DNA of 64,000 nt, from assembly GCF_006265175.1 (NCBI RefSeq), contig NZ_VDCQ01000049.1, positions 1 through 64,000 on the forward strand, written 5' to 3'. Position 1 is the first letter of the stretch; each line of letters begins with the position of its first letter. The position numbers and the translations under genes are program-made. The notes below the pieces were generated by a model. The model had not been told where the DNA came from, searched no databases, and worked only from the letters and a program-made list of their open reading frames with translations. Shown here one piece after another: positions 49,509-58,773 of the stretch. The stretch is from Paenibacillus hemerocallicola (GTDB taxonomy: Bacteria; Bacillota; Bacilli; Paenibacillales; NBRC-103111).

Positions 49509-51953
49509 TTATACCGGGGACGGACGTTTGACGATGACGGCAACGGAATCCCCTTTGGCCAGGGGCACAACCGATTTGCCTGTGGACTTGCGGTCTTCGA
49601 TCGAAGCTTCTTCGGTCGAGAACGTATGCTGGCCGCCGCTTTTCAGGATGGCAGTCAATCTGAGCGCATGCTTCACGAAGTACGCTTCCTGCAGGACGGA
49701 CCCGTTCGGCTTGACGCGCTTGCCTTCCTTGAACTCGAACGTGATGATGCCTTTGCCGCCGCGGCCTTGCACCGGATAATCGAGCAGAAGCGAGCTTTTG
49801 GCGTATCCGAGATCGGAGACGACCCAGATCTCGCCTTCTTCTCCCTCCACCCACTCGGCGGCGACGACCTCGTCCTCGTCCCGAAGCTGAATGCCTCTGA
49901 CGCCCGCTGCCGCTCTTCCCATCGGGTTGACTTCCATTTCCTTAAACCGGATGCTCATGCCGAGCTTGGTAACGAGCAATATTTCTTTCGTATTGTCGCT
50001 CAAGCGGACCCCGATCACTTCGTCCTGTTCCCCGAGCTTGATCGCTACAAGCCCGCCGGAACGGTTCGTCTGGTATTCCTTCAGCTCCGTCCGTTTGACC
50101 TGCCCCCGTTTCGTTACGAACACGAGCGACTTGCCGGGCTCGTCGAACGTTTTGATCGGAATGACGGACACGATCCGGTCTTCCTTCGCAATCGGGATGA
50201 CGTTCACGATCGCCGTCCCGTTCTCTTTCCATTTGTATTCCGGAATCTGATGGACCGGGAGCAGGAAGGACAGCCCCTTCTGGGTAAACAGCAGCAGGTT
50301 GTCGATCGTATTGACCTCGAGCAAATGCCGGATAAAGTCGGTTTCCTTCACCCCGGAGCTTTCGATTTCCCCGCCGGATCGGGTAAACGACAGCATGCTT
50401 GTCCGCTTCAAATAACCGTCCTGGGACAGCGTGACGAGCACATCCTCCGGCGTAACCATCACTTCGAGGTTCACCTTCAGCTCTTCGATCTCTTCTTGTA
50501 TGGCCGATCTGCGGTCGATGCCGAACCGGTCGCGTATTTCGATAATCTCCGTTTTGATCACGTTCATGAGCTTCGTTCGGCTCGACAAAATGCCGCGCAA
50601 ATATTGAATCGTCTTCTGTACGTCCTTCAGCTCCTTTTCGAGCGAAGTGATTTCCAGATTGGTCAGCCGGTACAGCTGCAGCGTCAAGATCGCGTCCGCT
50701 TGGCGCTCCGTGAAGCCGAACTTGTCGATCAAGTTTTTTTGCGCGTCTTGACGATTTTTGGAGGCACGGATCGTTTCGATGACCGCGTCGAGAATGTTGA
50801 GCGCTTTGACGAGCCCTTCCAAAATCTCCTCGCGGTCCTCCGCCTTCTCCAGCTCGTATTGTGAGCGCCGCGTCACTACTTCCCGCTGATGCTCTACGTA
50901 GGCCTCCAGCATTTCCTTGATGCCGAACTGCTTCGGCGCTTTATTGATGATCGCCACCATATTGAAGCTGTAGGCGACCTGGAGGTCGGTCTTCTTGAGC
51001 AAATACGTTAAAATGCCTTGGGCGTCGGCGTCCTTCTTCAGCTCGATAACGATGCGCAAGCCGTTCCGTCCGCTCTCGTCGCGCACCTCGGCAATGCCCT
51101 CGACCTTCTTCTCGATGCGGATCGTCTCCATGGCCGTTACAAGCTTCGATTTGACGACCTGGTACGGAATTTCGGTGACGACGATTTGCTGCCGTCCGCC
51201 CTTCATGTCTTCGATCGCCGTTTTGGCGCGTATGTAAATGCGGCCTTTGCCGGTCCGGTAAGCTTCCTTGATCCCTTCCTCGCCCATGATGATGCCGCCC
51301 GTCGGGAAGTCCGGACCTTTGATAACCTGCATGAGCTGTTCCAGCGAAATATCGGCGTCGTCGATCAACGCGACGCAAGCGTCGATAACCTCCCGTAAGT
51401 TGTGGGTCGGTATTTCCGTGGCGAAGCCGGAGCTGATCCCGCTGACGCCGTTGACGAGCAGGTTCGGGTAGCGCGAAGGAAGCACGACCGGTTCCTTCGT
51501 CGTATTGTCGAAGTTATCCTTGAACAGGACCGTACGCTTGTCGATATCCCGCAGAAGCTCCATCGCGATGCTCGACAATCTCGCTTCCGTATAACGCATC
51601 GCCGCCGCCGGGTCGTCGTCCATCGAGCCCCAGTTGCCGTGTCCGTCAACGAGCGGATGCGCCATTTTCCACGGCTGAGCCATCCGCACCATACCTTCGT
51701 AGATCGAAGCGTCCCCGTGCGGATGATAGTTGCCCATGACGTCCCCGACCGTTTTCGCCGATTTGCGGTACGGCTTGTCCGGCGTATTGCCGGCTTCGTA
51801 CATGGCGTACAAAATACGCCGCTGCACCGGCTTCAGACCGTCCCGGACGTCGGGAATGGCCCGGTCTTGAATAATATATTTCGAATAACGTCCGAAGCGG
51901 TCTCCTACCACTTCTTCCAGAAACGCGGGCAAATGCTGCTCGGATGTGCTCAA
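49509..51953 (-). CDS. parC: DNA topoisomerase IV subunit A
   Basis: An 814-aa ParC/GrlA that cuts and reseals DNA with ParE to separate daughter chromosomes. The catalytic Tyr is in [11 protein letters not shown] (about residue 120), and the N-terminal winged helix includes [11 protein letters not shown]. The C-terminal beta-pinwheel has several RGGK/IGVRL-like blades. The residue after HPHGD is Ala, where most ParC and GyrA have the Ser that contacts quinolones through a water-metal bridge. It follows parE by about 170 bases on the same strand. Confidence 0.95.
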   Translation of the reverse strand: MSTSEQHLPAFLEEVVGDRFGRYSKYIIQDRAIPDVRDGLKPVQRRILYAMYEAGNTPDKPYRKSAKTVGDVMGNYHPHGDASIYEGMVRMAQPWKMAHPLVDGHGNWGSMDDDPAAAMRYTEARLSSIAMELLRDIDKRTVLFKDNFDNTTKEPVVLPSRYPNLLVNGVSGISSGFATEIPTHNLREVIDACVALIDDADISLEQLMQVIKGPDFPTGGIIMGEEGIKEAYRTGKGRIYIRAKTAIEDMKGGRQQIVVTEIPYQVVKSKLVTAMETIRIEKKVEGIAEVRDESGRNGLRIVIELKKDADAQGILTYLLKKTDLQVAYSFNMVAIINKAPKQFGIKEMLEAYVEHQREVVTRRSQYELEKAEDREEILEGLVKALNILDAVIETIRASKNRQDAQKNLIDKFGFTERQADAILTLQLYRLTNLEITSLEKELKDVQKTIQYLRGILSSRTKLMNVIKTEIIEIRDRFGIDRRSAIQEEIEELKVNLEVMVTPEDVLVTLSQDGYLKRTSMLSFTRSGGEIESSGVKETDFIRHLLEVNTIDNLLLFTQKGLSFLLPVHQIPEYKWKENGTAIVNVIPIAKEDRIVSVIPIKTFDEPGKSLVFVTKRGQVKRTELKEYQTNRSGGLVAIKLGEQDEVIGVRLSDNTKEILLVTKLGMSIRFKEMEVNPMGRAAAGVRGIQLRDEDEVVAAEWVEGEEGEIWVVSDLGYAKSSLLLDYPVQGRGGKGIITFEFKEGKRVKPNGSVLQEAYFVKHALRLTAILKSGGQHTFSTEEASIEDRKSTGKSVVPLAKGDSVAVIVKRPSPV

Positions 51954-52122
51954 GCTTTCGTCACCTCAATTAATTTGTTTCCCTAAGGCCCGCTTATGGG
52001 ACCGATTAGGAAACCCGCTTCCATACGGCGCTCTTAAGGTGCGGCGTCGGTCCGAAGCGGGCAGGGTGTTTGTATCGGCTTCAAGAATCGACGGCGGGAA
52101 GGCCCCGTTCGCTTCGATTCGT

Positions 52123-54204
52123 TTATTGCTCGTATTCCGTAAAGTCGACGTTCTCGATAATCCACCGTTTGCGCGGATCCACCTTGTCGCCCATAAGCGT
52201 CGATACGCGGCGTTCGGCTTTCGCGGCATCCTCGATCTGTACCTGAAGCAGCGTCCGCGCCTCGGGATCCATCGTCGTCTCCCACAGCTGGTCGGGATTC
52301 ATCTCGCCAAGCCCTTTGTAGCGCTGCAGCTCGACCGATTTGCCCAGCTCCTTCATGATCTGGCCGAGCTGCTCGTCGGAGAACGCATATTTCATCACCG
52401 TGGACTTGCCGGCCTTCTTCGTCGCTTTATAGAGCGGCGGTTGGGCGATGTACACTCTACCGGCATCGATGAGAGGCTTCATGTACCGGTAAAAGAACGT
52501 CAGCAGCAGCACCTGAATGTGCGCCCCGTCCGTATCGGCGTCGGTCATAATAATGACTTTGCCGTAATTGATTTCCTCAAGCTCGAATTCGGAGCCTACC
52601 CCCGCGCCGATCGCGGCGATAATCGCTTTGTATTCGTCGTTTTTCAAAATATCGACGAGCTTCGCCTTCTCCGGATTCATCGGCTTGCCCTTGAGCGGCA
52701 AAATCGCCTGATGGCGGGAATCGCGCCCCTGCTTGGCCGAACCGCCCGCGGAATCGCCTTCCACGATGAACAGCTCGTTGCGCATGTGATCCTTCGACTG
52801 CGCCGGGGTCAGCTTGCCGCCCAGGTTCGAGCTCTCGCTCTTCCCCTTCTTGCCGTTGCGCACTTCCTCGCGCGCCTTGCGGGCCGCTTCCCGGGCTTTC
52901 GCCGACTGCACCGCTTTTTTGAGCAGCAATTGGGCCACCTGCGGGTTTTCTTCGAGGAAGACGGCCATCTTCTCGGAGACGACCGCGTCGACCGCGCCGC
53001 GAGCGGATGCGCTCCCGAGCTGGTCCTTCGTCTGTCCGACGAACTCGACCTCGCCCATCTTGATATTGATGACGGTCATCATGCCTTCGCGGAGATCTAC
53101 GCCTTCGAGATTCTTCTCTTTCTCCTTCAACAGACCGGCTTTTCTCGCGTACTCGTTCATCGCTCTCGTGTAAGCGGTCTTATAGCCCGTCTCGTGCGTA
53201 CCGCCTCCGCGGGTCGGAATCGAGTTGACGAACGAGGCGATCGTCTCGGTATACCCGTCGTTATATTGGAACGCCACTTCCACTTCGATATCGTCCTTCT
53301 CGGCGACGAAGTGAATGACATCGTGCAGCACCGTTTTGTCCTCGTTGAGAAATTGCACGAACTGCCTGGCGCCGCCCGCATATTCGAACATTTCCTCGTT
53401 GCCCGACCTTTCGTCCTTCAAGGTCACCTTAAGTCCCGAATTCAGAAAGGCGATTTCCTGCAGCCGCTCCGACAGCGTATCGTAATTGATCGTCGTGCCG
53501 CTCTGGAACACCCGCTTGTCCGGCTTGAACGTAATCTGCGACCCGGTACGATTCGTGTTGCCCAGCACCTCGAGTCCGGTGACCGGCTCCCCTACATGCT
53601 CCTTGCCGTCCTTGTCCACCCAATACTCGAACCGCTGCCGATGCGTCTTGCCGTCGCGCCAAATTTCCGCCTCTAGCCATTCCGACAGCGCGTTCGTAAC
53701 CGATGCGCCGACGCCGTGCAATCCGCCGGATTTTTTGTATCCGCCGCCGCCGAACTTGCCGCCAGCATGCAAAATCGTAAAGACGACCTGAGGCGTCGGA
53801 ATGCCCATCTTGTGCATGCCCGTAGGAATGCCCCGGCCGTTGTCCCGTACGGTAACCGATTGGTCTTTATGTATAATGATGTCGATTTTGGAGCAATGCT
53901 TGGCCAGATGCTCGTCGACCGCATTGTCGACGATTTCCCATATAAGGTGATGGAGACCCGAAGCGCTCGTGCTGCCGATATACATCCCCGGCCGTTTGCG
54001 TACGGCTGTCAAACCTTCCAGAACCTGAATATCGTCCGCGTCGTAACCGGTAGAAGGCCCGTTCGCAGCCGGCGCCTCCGCCGCCTGCCGTTCGACGGTA
54101 AGCTTGCCGTTGCCGGCTGCCGCTTTGCCGTTTCCCGATGGGCTTGCCGATTTTTTGCCGTCCGATGATGCCGGTCCCGAAAATAAGTCCAACTGTTCTG
54201 CCAA
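52123..54204 (-). CDS. parE: DNA topoisomerase IV subunit B
   Basis: A 693-aa ParE. The ATPase domain has EIVDNAVDEHL, DNGRGIPTG and the GLHGVGAS loop. The TOPRIM domain has FIVEGDSAGGSAKQGRD, ILPLKGKPMN and MTDADTDGAHIQ metal-binding blocks. An N-terminal extension of about 50 residues rich in Gly, Lys and Ala precedes the fold and is longer than in Bacillus. It forms the A2B2 enzyme with the parC gene downstream. Confidence 0.95.
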   Translation of the reverse strand: MAEQLDLFSGPASSDGKKSASPSGNGKAAAGNGKLTVERQAAEAPAANGPSTGYDADDIQVLEGLTAVRKRPGMYIGSTSASGLHHLIWEIVDNAVDEHLAKHCSKIDIIIHKDQSVTVRDNGRGIPTGMHKMGIPTPQVVFTILHAGGKFGGGGYKKSGGLHGVGASVTNALSEWLEAEIWRDGKTHRQRFEYWVDKDGKEHVGEPVTGLEVLGNTNRTGSQITFKPDKRVFQSGTTINYDTLSERLQEIAFLNSGLKVTLKDERSGNEEMFEYAGGARQFVQFLNEDKTVLHDVIHFVAEKDDIEVEVAFQYNDGYTETIASFVNSIPTRGGGTHETGYKTAYTRAMNEYARKAGLLKEKEKNLEGVDLREGMMTVINIKMGEVEFVGQTKDQLGSASARGAVDAVVSEKMAVFLEENPQVAQLLLKKAVQSAKAREAARKAREEVRNGKKGKSESSNLGGKLTPAQSKDHMRNELFIVEGDSAGGSAKQGRDSRHQAILPLKGKPMNPEKAKLVDILKNDEYKAIIAAIGAGVGSEFELEEINYGKVIIMTDADTDGAHIQVLLLTFFYRYMKPLIDAGRVYIAQPPLYKATKKAGKSTVMKYAFSDEQLGQIMKELGKSVELQRYKGLGEMNPDQLWETTMDPEARTLLQVQIEDAAKAERRVSTLMGDKVDPRKRWIIENVDFTEYEQ

Positions 54205-54318
54205 TCCGCGCGCCCCCTATTCTCCGACTAAGTAGTAACAACTATTATGCATTATACTCAAAGCGGTATGCTTTTACCATGCCCCCAGCCGAAAAGCTCG
54301 AGATTCCGGCCCTATTCC

Positions 54319-55317
54319 TCAATTTAAAATGTCTTTTCTCGTAAAAACCAGAAACGAAACGATCAGCGAAGCGAGTCCCCACCCCGCCAGCACGGTCATG
54401 GAAAAAGCGAGATCCATGCCTTCGATCGGCGGCATCCGCCCCGACAAATAGTCGGTCAACGACAAGTTGACCATGAATAAATATTTCGCCGTCTGCCACG
54501 ACGAAACCATATTCGTCAAAATGCTTCCGGCAATCAGCACCGCCAGCATGATGCCCATCCCCGCTGCCGTGCTCCGTACGAGCACCGAGACCATAAGCGA
54601 CATCAGGCCGACGATAAGCGCCGAGAACCAGACGAGTCCGAGCTGCATAAGAACGTACAGCCATTGCGGAACGGGGTGCACGTAGGACAAATCGACCTCG
54701 GAGCCGACGATTTTGAAGCCGGTGAAAGAGGGAAGGTTCCAGCCGCCGTAGCCGAAGACCAGCCCGGATATGAGATAAGCGAGCGCCATCGTCGCGAATA
54801 CGGTCAAGGAGATGTACAAAATGAGCGCGATATATTTGCTCGCGAGCACCTTCCATCGCTGGACCGGTCTTGTAAGCAGCAGCTTGATCGTGCCGGTCGA
54901 ATGCTCGGAGGAGACGAGGTCCGAGGCAAGCACCATCACCATGAGCGGAATGAACAGCCCGATCGCGTTCGCCACGAACGTGCTCGTAAAGGTGACGCCG
55001 TTCGGCGCTTTCGGGTCGACATTTTTGTCCAAATAATATTGCAGCACCTTGACCTGCACGCGCATATATTTTTTCCACTCTTCGGGAACGCGGCTGCTGG
55101 CCAGGCGGTTCGTATAGTCGTTGATCTGCTGCTGGGTTACGAGTCTCCAGTCCTGGGAGCCGAATTGCTTCTTGTTGTTTTGCGCCACCTTCATTTGCGC
55201 ATAGGTGAACATCGGTATAAGCGCGGCCAGAATAAGCAGGATGACGAGAAACCGCCGTTTTTTCCATAATTTGATCGTTTCGTTTTGCACCAGCGGGTAG
55301 AGGCCGATATTATTCAA
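54319..55317 (-). CDS. ABC-2 type permease
   Basis: A 332-aa membrane protein with six membrane segments. The large extracellular loop after the first segment (residues about 40-115) and DLVSSEHSTGTIKLLLTRPV are typical of the permeases paired with CcmA-like ATPases. It overlaps the ATPase gene by eight bases. The substrate is unknown. Confidence 0.88.
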   Translation of the reverse strand: MNNIGLYPLVQNETIKLWKKRRFLVILLILAALIPMFTYAQMKVAQNNKKQFGSQDWRLVTQQQINDYTNRLASSRVPEEWKKYMRVQVKVLQYYLDKNVDPKAPNGVTFTSTFVANAIGLFIPLMVMVLASDLVSSEHSTGTIKLLLTRPVQRWKVLASKYIALILYISLTVFATMALAYLISGLVFGYGGWNLPSFTGFKIVGSEVDLSYVHPVPQWLYVLMQLGLVWFSALIVGLMSLMVSVLVRSTAAGMGIMLAVLIAGSILTNMVSSWQTAKYLFMVNLSLTDYLSGRMPPIEGMDLAFSMTVLAGWGLASLIVSFLVFTRKDILN

Positions 55318-56275
55318 TTTTCTCCCCCTCCGTCACGCGCAGGAACAGCTCTTCCAACGTCGGATTGACGATTTGGATGCCGTATACCCGGATTCCTGCC
55401 GCGACCAGCCTTTCATTCCATTCCGGAATAAGCTCCTGATCCATCTGCACGGCCACGGAGCGGCCGCCCGATTCGTTCTCCATTCCCGGCTCCGAGCCGG
55501 CTTCGACCGTTTTCAGCAGCTGCACTTCCTCCGACTGCGACAGCAGCTCGCGAGCCCGTTCATAAGGCTCCACGCTCCATTTGACCGTACTGCCGGACTG
55601 ACGCAGCAGCTCGTCCACCGCGCCTACGGCGATGACGCTTCCGTGGCTGATGATCGCCACCCGGTCGCACAGCTGTTGAATCTCGCTCAGCAAATGGCTC
55701 GAAACGAACAAGCTCAGCCCTTCGGACGCCAGCTTGCGGATAAAATCGCGCATTTCTTTAATGCCCTGTGGATCGAGCCCATTCGTCGGCTCATCGAGAA
55801 TGAGCAGGCTCGGATTGCCGAGCAGCGCTTGGGCGATACCGAGCCGCTGGCGCATGCCGAGCGAGTAGGTGCGGACTTTATCGAAAATACGCTGATCCAG
55901 ACCGACGATCCCGGTTACTTCGCGGATCCGTTCGACGGTTACGCCGGGAATCATGCGGGCGAAATGCTCGAGGTTTTCCCATCCGGTCAAATACGAGTAC
56001 AGCTCGGGATTTTCGACGATACAGCCGACATGGCGGAGCGCTTCGGTCGGTTTCTTCGTAATGTCGTGGCCGCCGAGCGTAATCGAGCCTTCCGTCGGCT
56101 TGATCAAGCCGACGAGCATGCGGATCGTAGTCGTCTTGCCGGAGCCGTTCGGACCGAGGAAGCCGAATATTTCACCGCGCCGCACGTCGAACGATACGCC
56201 TTTGATAATGAGCTTGTCTTTGATTTTCTTCTTCAGCCGGTTAACGGACAATACGACGGACGGATCACTGGACAC
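55310..56275 (-). CDS. ABC transporter ATP-binding protein
   Basis: A 321-aa ATPase. Walker A is FLGPNGSGKTTTIR, signature YSLGMRQRLGIA, Walker B LLILDEPTNGLDP, and H-loop FVSSHLLSEI. A GTG at 56275 behind GGGAGGG gives a start MSSDPSVVLSVNRLKKK; the frame is open further but without a ribosome binding site. Partner of the permease that follows. Confidence 0.9.
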   Translation of the reverse strand: MSSDPSVVLSVNRLKKKIKDKLIIKGVSFDVRRGEIFGFLGPNGSGKTTTIRMLVGLIKPTEGSITLGGHDITKKPTEALRHVGCIVENPELYSYLTGWENLEHFARMIPGVTVERIREVTGIVGLDQRIFDKVRTYSLGMRQRLGIAQALLGNPSLLILDEPTNGLDPQGIKEMRDFIRKLASEGLSLFVSSHLLSEIQQLCDRVAIISHGSVIAVGAVDELLRQSGSTVKWSVEPYERARELLSQSEEVQLLKTVEAGSEPGMENESGGRSVAVQMDQELIPEWNERLVAAGIRVYGIQIVNPTLEELFLRVTEGEKIE

Positions 56276-56288
56276 GCTGTACCCTCCC

Positions 56289-57089
56289 TTATTCGAGCGC
56301 CTGCACGACGCGGTCGGCGATCCGGACATACCCTTCCTGGTTCGGATGGAAGTGATCGCTGTACATATATTTGTCGAAGTTGAATTGGAATAAATCGAAC
56401 GTAGGCACGTAGACCATATTGCCGAACCGGCCCGCAATCTTGAACGCCTGATCGTTCCATTCCTGTACATGAACGGAAGCCGGCCTCATGTCCGGAATGT
56501 CGTAGAACGGGTTGTAAACGCCGACGTAGACGATCTTCGCCTTCGGATTCAGCTCGGCAAGCTTCGTCATAATTTGCTCCAGCCGCTTCAACGGCTCCGG
56601 CATTCTCTCTCTTACCTTGCCGGGATCCAGCTCGTCCGACTGGGAATTCAGCACGTTCTGGCCGATCGCGAACAAATCGTTGCCGCCCATCGTGAACAGC
56701 ACGACGTCCGCTTTCTCGATCCCGTACGGAATCCCTTTCGCATTTTGCAAAGCCGTCAGCAGCTGCTCCGTGCGGTATCCGTTAACCGCATAATTGCCGA
56801 TGACGTTAACCTGTTTCTGCGTTACTGCGGCCAGCTTTTCCCGGACGTTCTGCACATAGCCTTTGCCGGTTACGTCTCCCGTCCCGACCGTAAGCGAATC
56901 GCCGAGCGCCACGATATCGATCGTCGTCTTCGTCTCCCGTGCCGGCTCCGGCTCCTCCGACTGCATATAATCGGCCGGCTTCGGATTGATGACGTCATTG
57001 ACGGCGTAGACGAGCCCGCCCACCATCAGAAGCGTCGTCAACAGCGCGGCGGCGCCTACCGTCCTCCATAGCGTTCGCGTCGATTTCAC
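56289..57089 (-). CDS. SGNH/GDSL-family esterase, membrane-anchored
   Basis: A 266-aa protein. An N-terminal membrane anchor or signal (residues 11-29, TVGAAALLTTLLMVGGLVY) is followed by an SGNH hydrolase domain: VALGDSLTVGTGD (nucleophile Ser), TMGGNDLF (oxyanion Asn) and SDHFHPNQEGY (Asp and His). It resembles YpmR of Bacillus. GTG 57089 lies behind GGGGAGGGG. It acts outside the cell on a lipid or carbohydrate ester; the substrate is unknown. Confidence 0.88.
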   Translation of the reverse strand: MKSTRTLWRTVGAAALLTTLLMVGGLVYAVNDVINPKPADYMQSEEPEPARETKTTIDIVALGDSLTVGTGDVTGKGYVQNVREKLAAVTQKQVNVIGNYAVNGYRTEQLLTALQNAKGIPYGIEKADVVLFTMGGNDLFAIGQNVLNSQSDELDPGKVRERMPEPLKRLEQIMTKLAELNPKAKIVYVGVYNPFYDIPDMRPASVHVQEWNDQAFKIAGRFGNMVYVPTFDLFQFNFDKYMYSDHFHPNQEGYVRIADRVVQALE

Positions 57090-57224
57090 AAGCTGACCCC
57101 TCCCCAACCTGCAAGCATGAATGGCAACTAATTCTAGAGTAAAGGTTCCGTCCGTAATTTGCAAATCCGTCAACTTTGGCTCTGCCGCTCGCTTTTCCAG
57201 AGTCGGGAAGCAGGAAAACAAAAA

Positions 57225-57250
57225 GCCCTTCCGGCAAAATCCGGAAAGGC
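57225..57250 (-). terminator. Terminator of the SleL-like gene
   Basis: GCCCTTCCGG and CCGGAAAGGC pair around CAAAAT; on the minus strand TTTTTG follows. Confidence 0.8.
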
Positions 57251-57259
57251 CGCAATCGT

Positions 57260-58543
57260 TCATTTGTATTTTTTGATATTGAAATTCGCCTCGAGCAATA
57301 CCCAGTTTTGCGGGAAGCTTTGGCCGAGCACCCAGTAGCTGATGCCGCGAAGTCCGTACTCTTTGATCAAATCGAACTTCGCCTGCATGCTTCGGGCGTC
57401 CTCGAACCAGACGATGTGCTCCTTCCCGTCGTTGTCGTAGTAACTGAAATGCGGCGCTTGGGCCGTAGAATCGAACCGGATATACGCGCCGACGTCACGG
57501 GCCAGGTCGACGGCCGCCTTCGGACTGAGCGTAGGAGCGAACTTGCCGCCTGGCGTGAACGGCAGCGTCCAGTTGTATCCGTACAAGGGCGCTCCCATCA
57601 TAATTTTATTTCGGGGGATAACCGATACGGCGTAATCGAGCACCTGCCGCACCTGAGGAATCGGAGCGACCGCCATCGGGGGACCGCCGGACCATCCCCA
57701 TTCGTAGGTCATAATAATAACGAAGTCGACGATTTCGCCATGCGCCTTATAGTCATGGGCTTCGTACCATCTCCCCGCCTGAGTCGCGCTTACCTTCGGA
57801 GCGAGCGCCGTCGAAGCGAGCTTGCCTTCCTCGTGAACGCGGGCGGTGATTTCCCGCAGAAAAGCGTTGTATTTCTCCCGGTCCTCCGGAAAAATGTGCT
57901 CGAAATCGACGTTCAGCGCGAAAAACCGTTTCGTTCGGAGCGTCGCGACCACATTGTCGATCAGCGCCTGCTTGGCTTCGGCATTATCGAAGATGGCCCG
58001 GGCCTTTTCCGAAGAAAAGGTGCCGCCTTCGAAATTCGTGATGACCATCATCGGAACCGAATTCGTATTCGCGATCGCCGCGAGAGCCGCTTCGTCCTTC
58101 GGAGGAGTCAACGACCCGTTCTGCTCGACGATATATTGAAAAATACTGAAATATGTAAGGAATTCCGCCGTTTCATTGACGATCGTCCGATCCTTCTCCT
58201 CGCTGCTCGGCTGCAAATAGCCATTCGCTTCGATCGTCCGCTTGGCGCCTTGCCGCGGAATCTGAAGCCTCTGTCCGACGTATAGCTGCGACGGATTCGT
58301 CAAATTATTGGCCCGAATAATCTCCTCCACGGGCACGCCGTAACGCCGCGAGATCGTCCATAGCGACTCGCCGGCCACGACCCTGTGCACCGTATCGCTC
58401 GTCGGGATGACGAGCGCTTGCCCGACCGCCAGCCGCGTAGGCTCGTCGATTTCATTGATGCGGACTATGTCGTCGACCGGCACTCCGTACCGTTTCGCTA
58501 TCGCCCACAACGAGTCGCCGGGATTCACCACTTCAATTTGCAT
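57260..58543 (-). CDS. Spore cortex N-acetylglucosaminidase, SleL/YaaH-like
   Basis: A 427-aa protein: two LysM domains (residues 3-46 and 50-95, e.g. VVAGESLWTISRRYGVPVEE) then a GH18 barrel. The catalytic segment is FFALNVDFEHIFPEDR with the Asp and Glu of DxxDxE-type, and later WGWSGGPPMAVAPI and YGYNWTLPF. Family knowledge: muramic-lactam-dependent cortex hydrolysis in germinating spores. No signal peptide, as usual for SleL. ATG 58543 is preceded by AGGAGGAGGAG. Marks the organism as spore-forming. Confidence 0.9.
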   Translation of the reverse strand: MQIEVVNPGDSLWAIAKRYGVPVDDIVRINEIDEPTRLAVGQALVIPTSDTVHRVVAGESLWTISRRYGVPVEEIIRANNLTNPSQLYVGQRLQIPRQGAKRTIEANGYLQPSSEEKDRTIVNETAEFLTYFSIFQYIVEQNGSLTPPKDEAALAAIANTNSVPMMVITNFEGGTFSSEKARAIFDNAEAKQALIDNVVATLRTKRFFALNVDFEHIFPEDREKYNAFLREITARVHEEGKLASTALAPKVSATQAGRWYEAHDYKAHGEIVDFVIIMTYEWGWSGGPPMAVAPIPQVRQVLDYAVSVIPRNKIMMGAPLYGYNWTLPFTPGGKFAPTLSPKAAVDLARDVGAYIRFDSTAQAPHFSYYDNDGKEHIVWFEDARSMQAKFDLIKEYGLRGISYWVLGQSFPQNWVLLEANFNIKKYK

Positions 58544-58686
58544 CGTTCTCCTCCTCCTGCTGCGCTTGCCGATTCGGTACGGCCGCAAACTTCGCCTCTA
58601 CTTCCAAGCCTATTCGATCGAAGACATCTACTTGCAAGTCCTGCGAAAAAATAAGCTCGGCATTGCCGTTCCTGGACATGCAAAAA

Positions 58687-58722
58687 AGCCCTTAGGACGC
58701 CTGTAGAGTGCGTCATAAGAGC
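58687..58722 (-). terminator. Terminator of the ABC exporter operon
   Basis: AGCCCTTAGGACGC and GCGTCATAAGAGCT pair imperfectly around a 9-base loop; on the minus strand TTTTTT follows. Confidence 0.75.
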
Positions 58723-58773
58723 TCTTGAATTTATTTCCACCGTTTCCGGCTTGTCACAGGCTATCCCGATCCT

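Noticed and set aside
49446-50864. A 472-codon plus-strand frame, and a 576-codon one at 51946-53676
   Set aside because: Both are antisense shadows of parC and parE, common in GC-rich genes, without motifs or ribosome binding sites.
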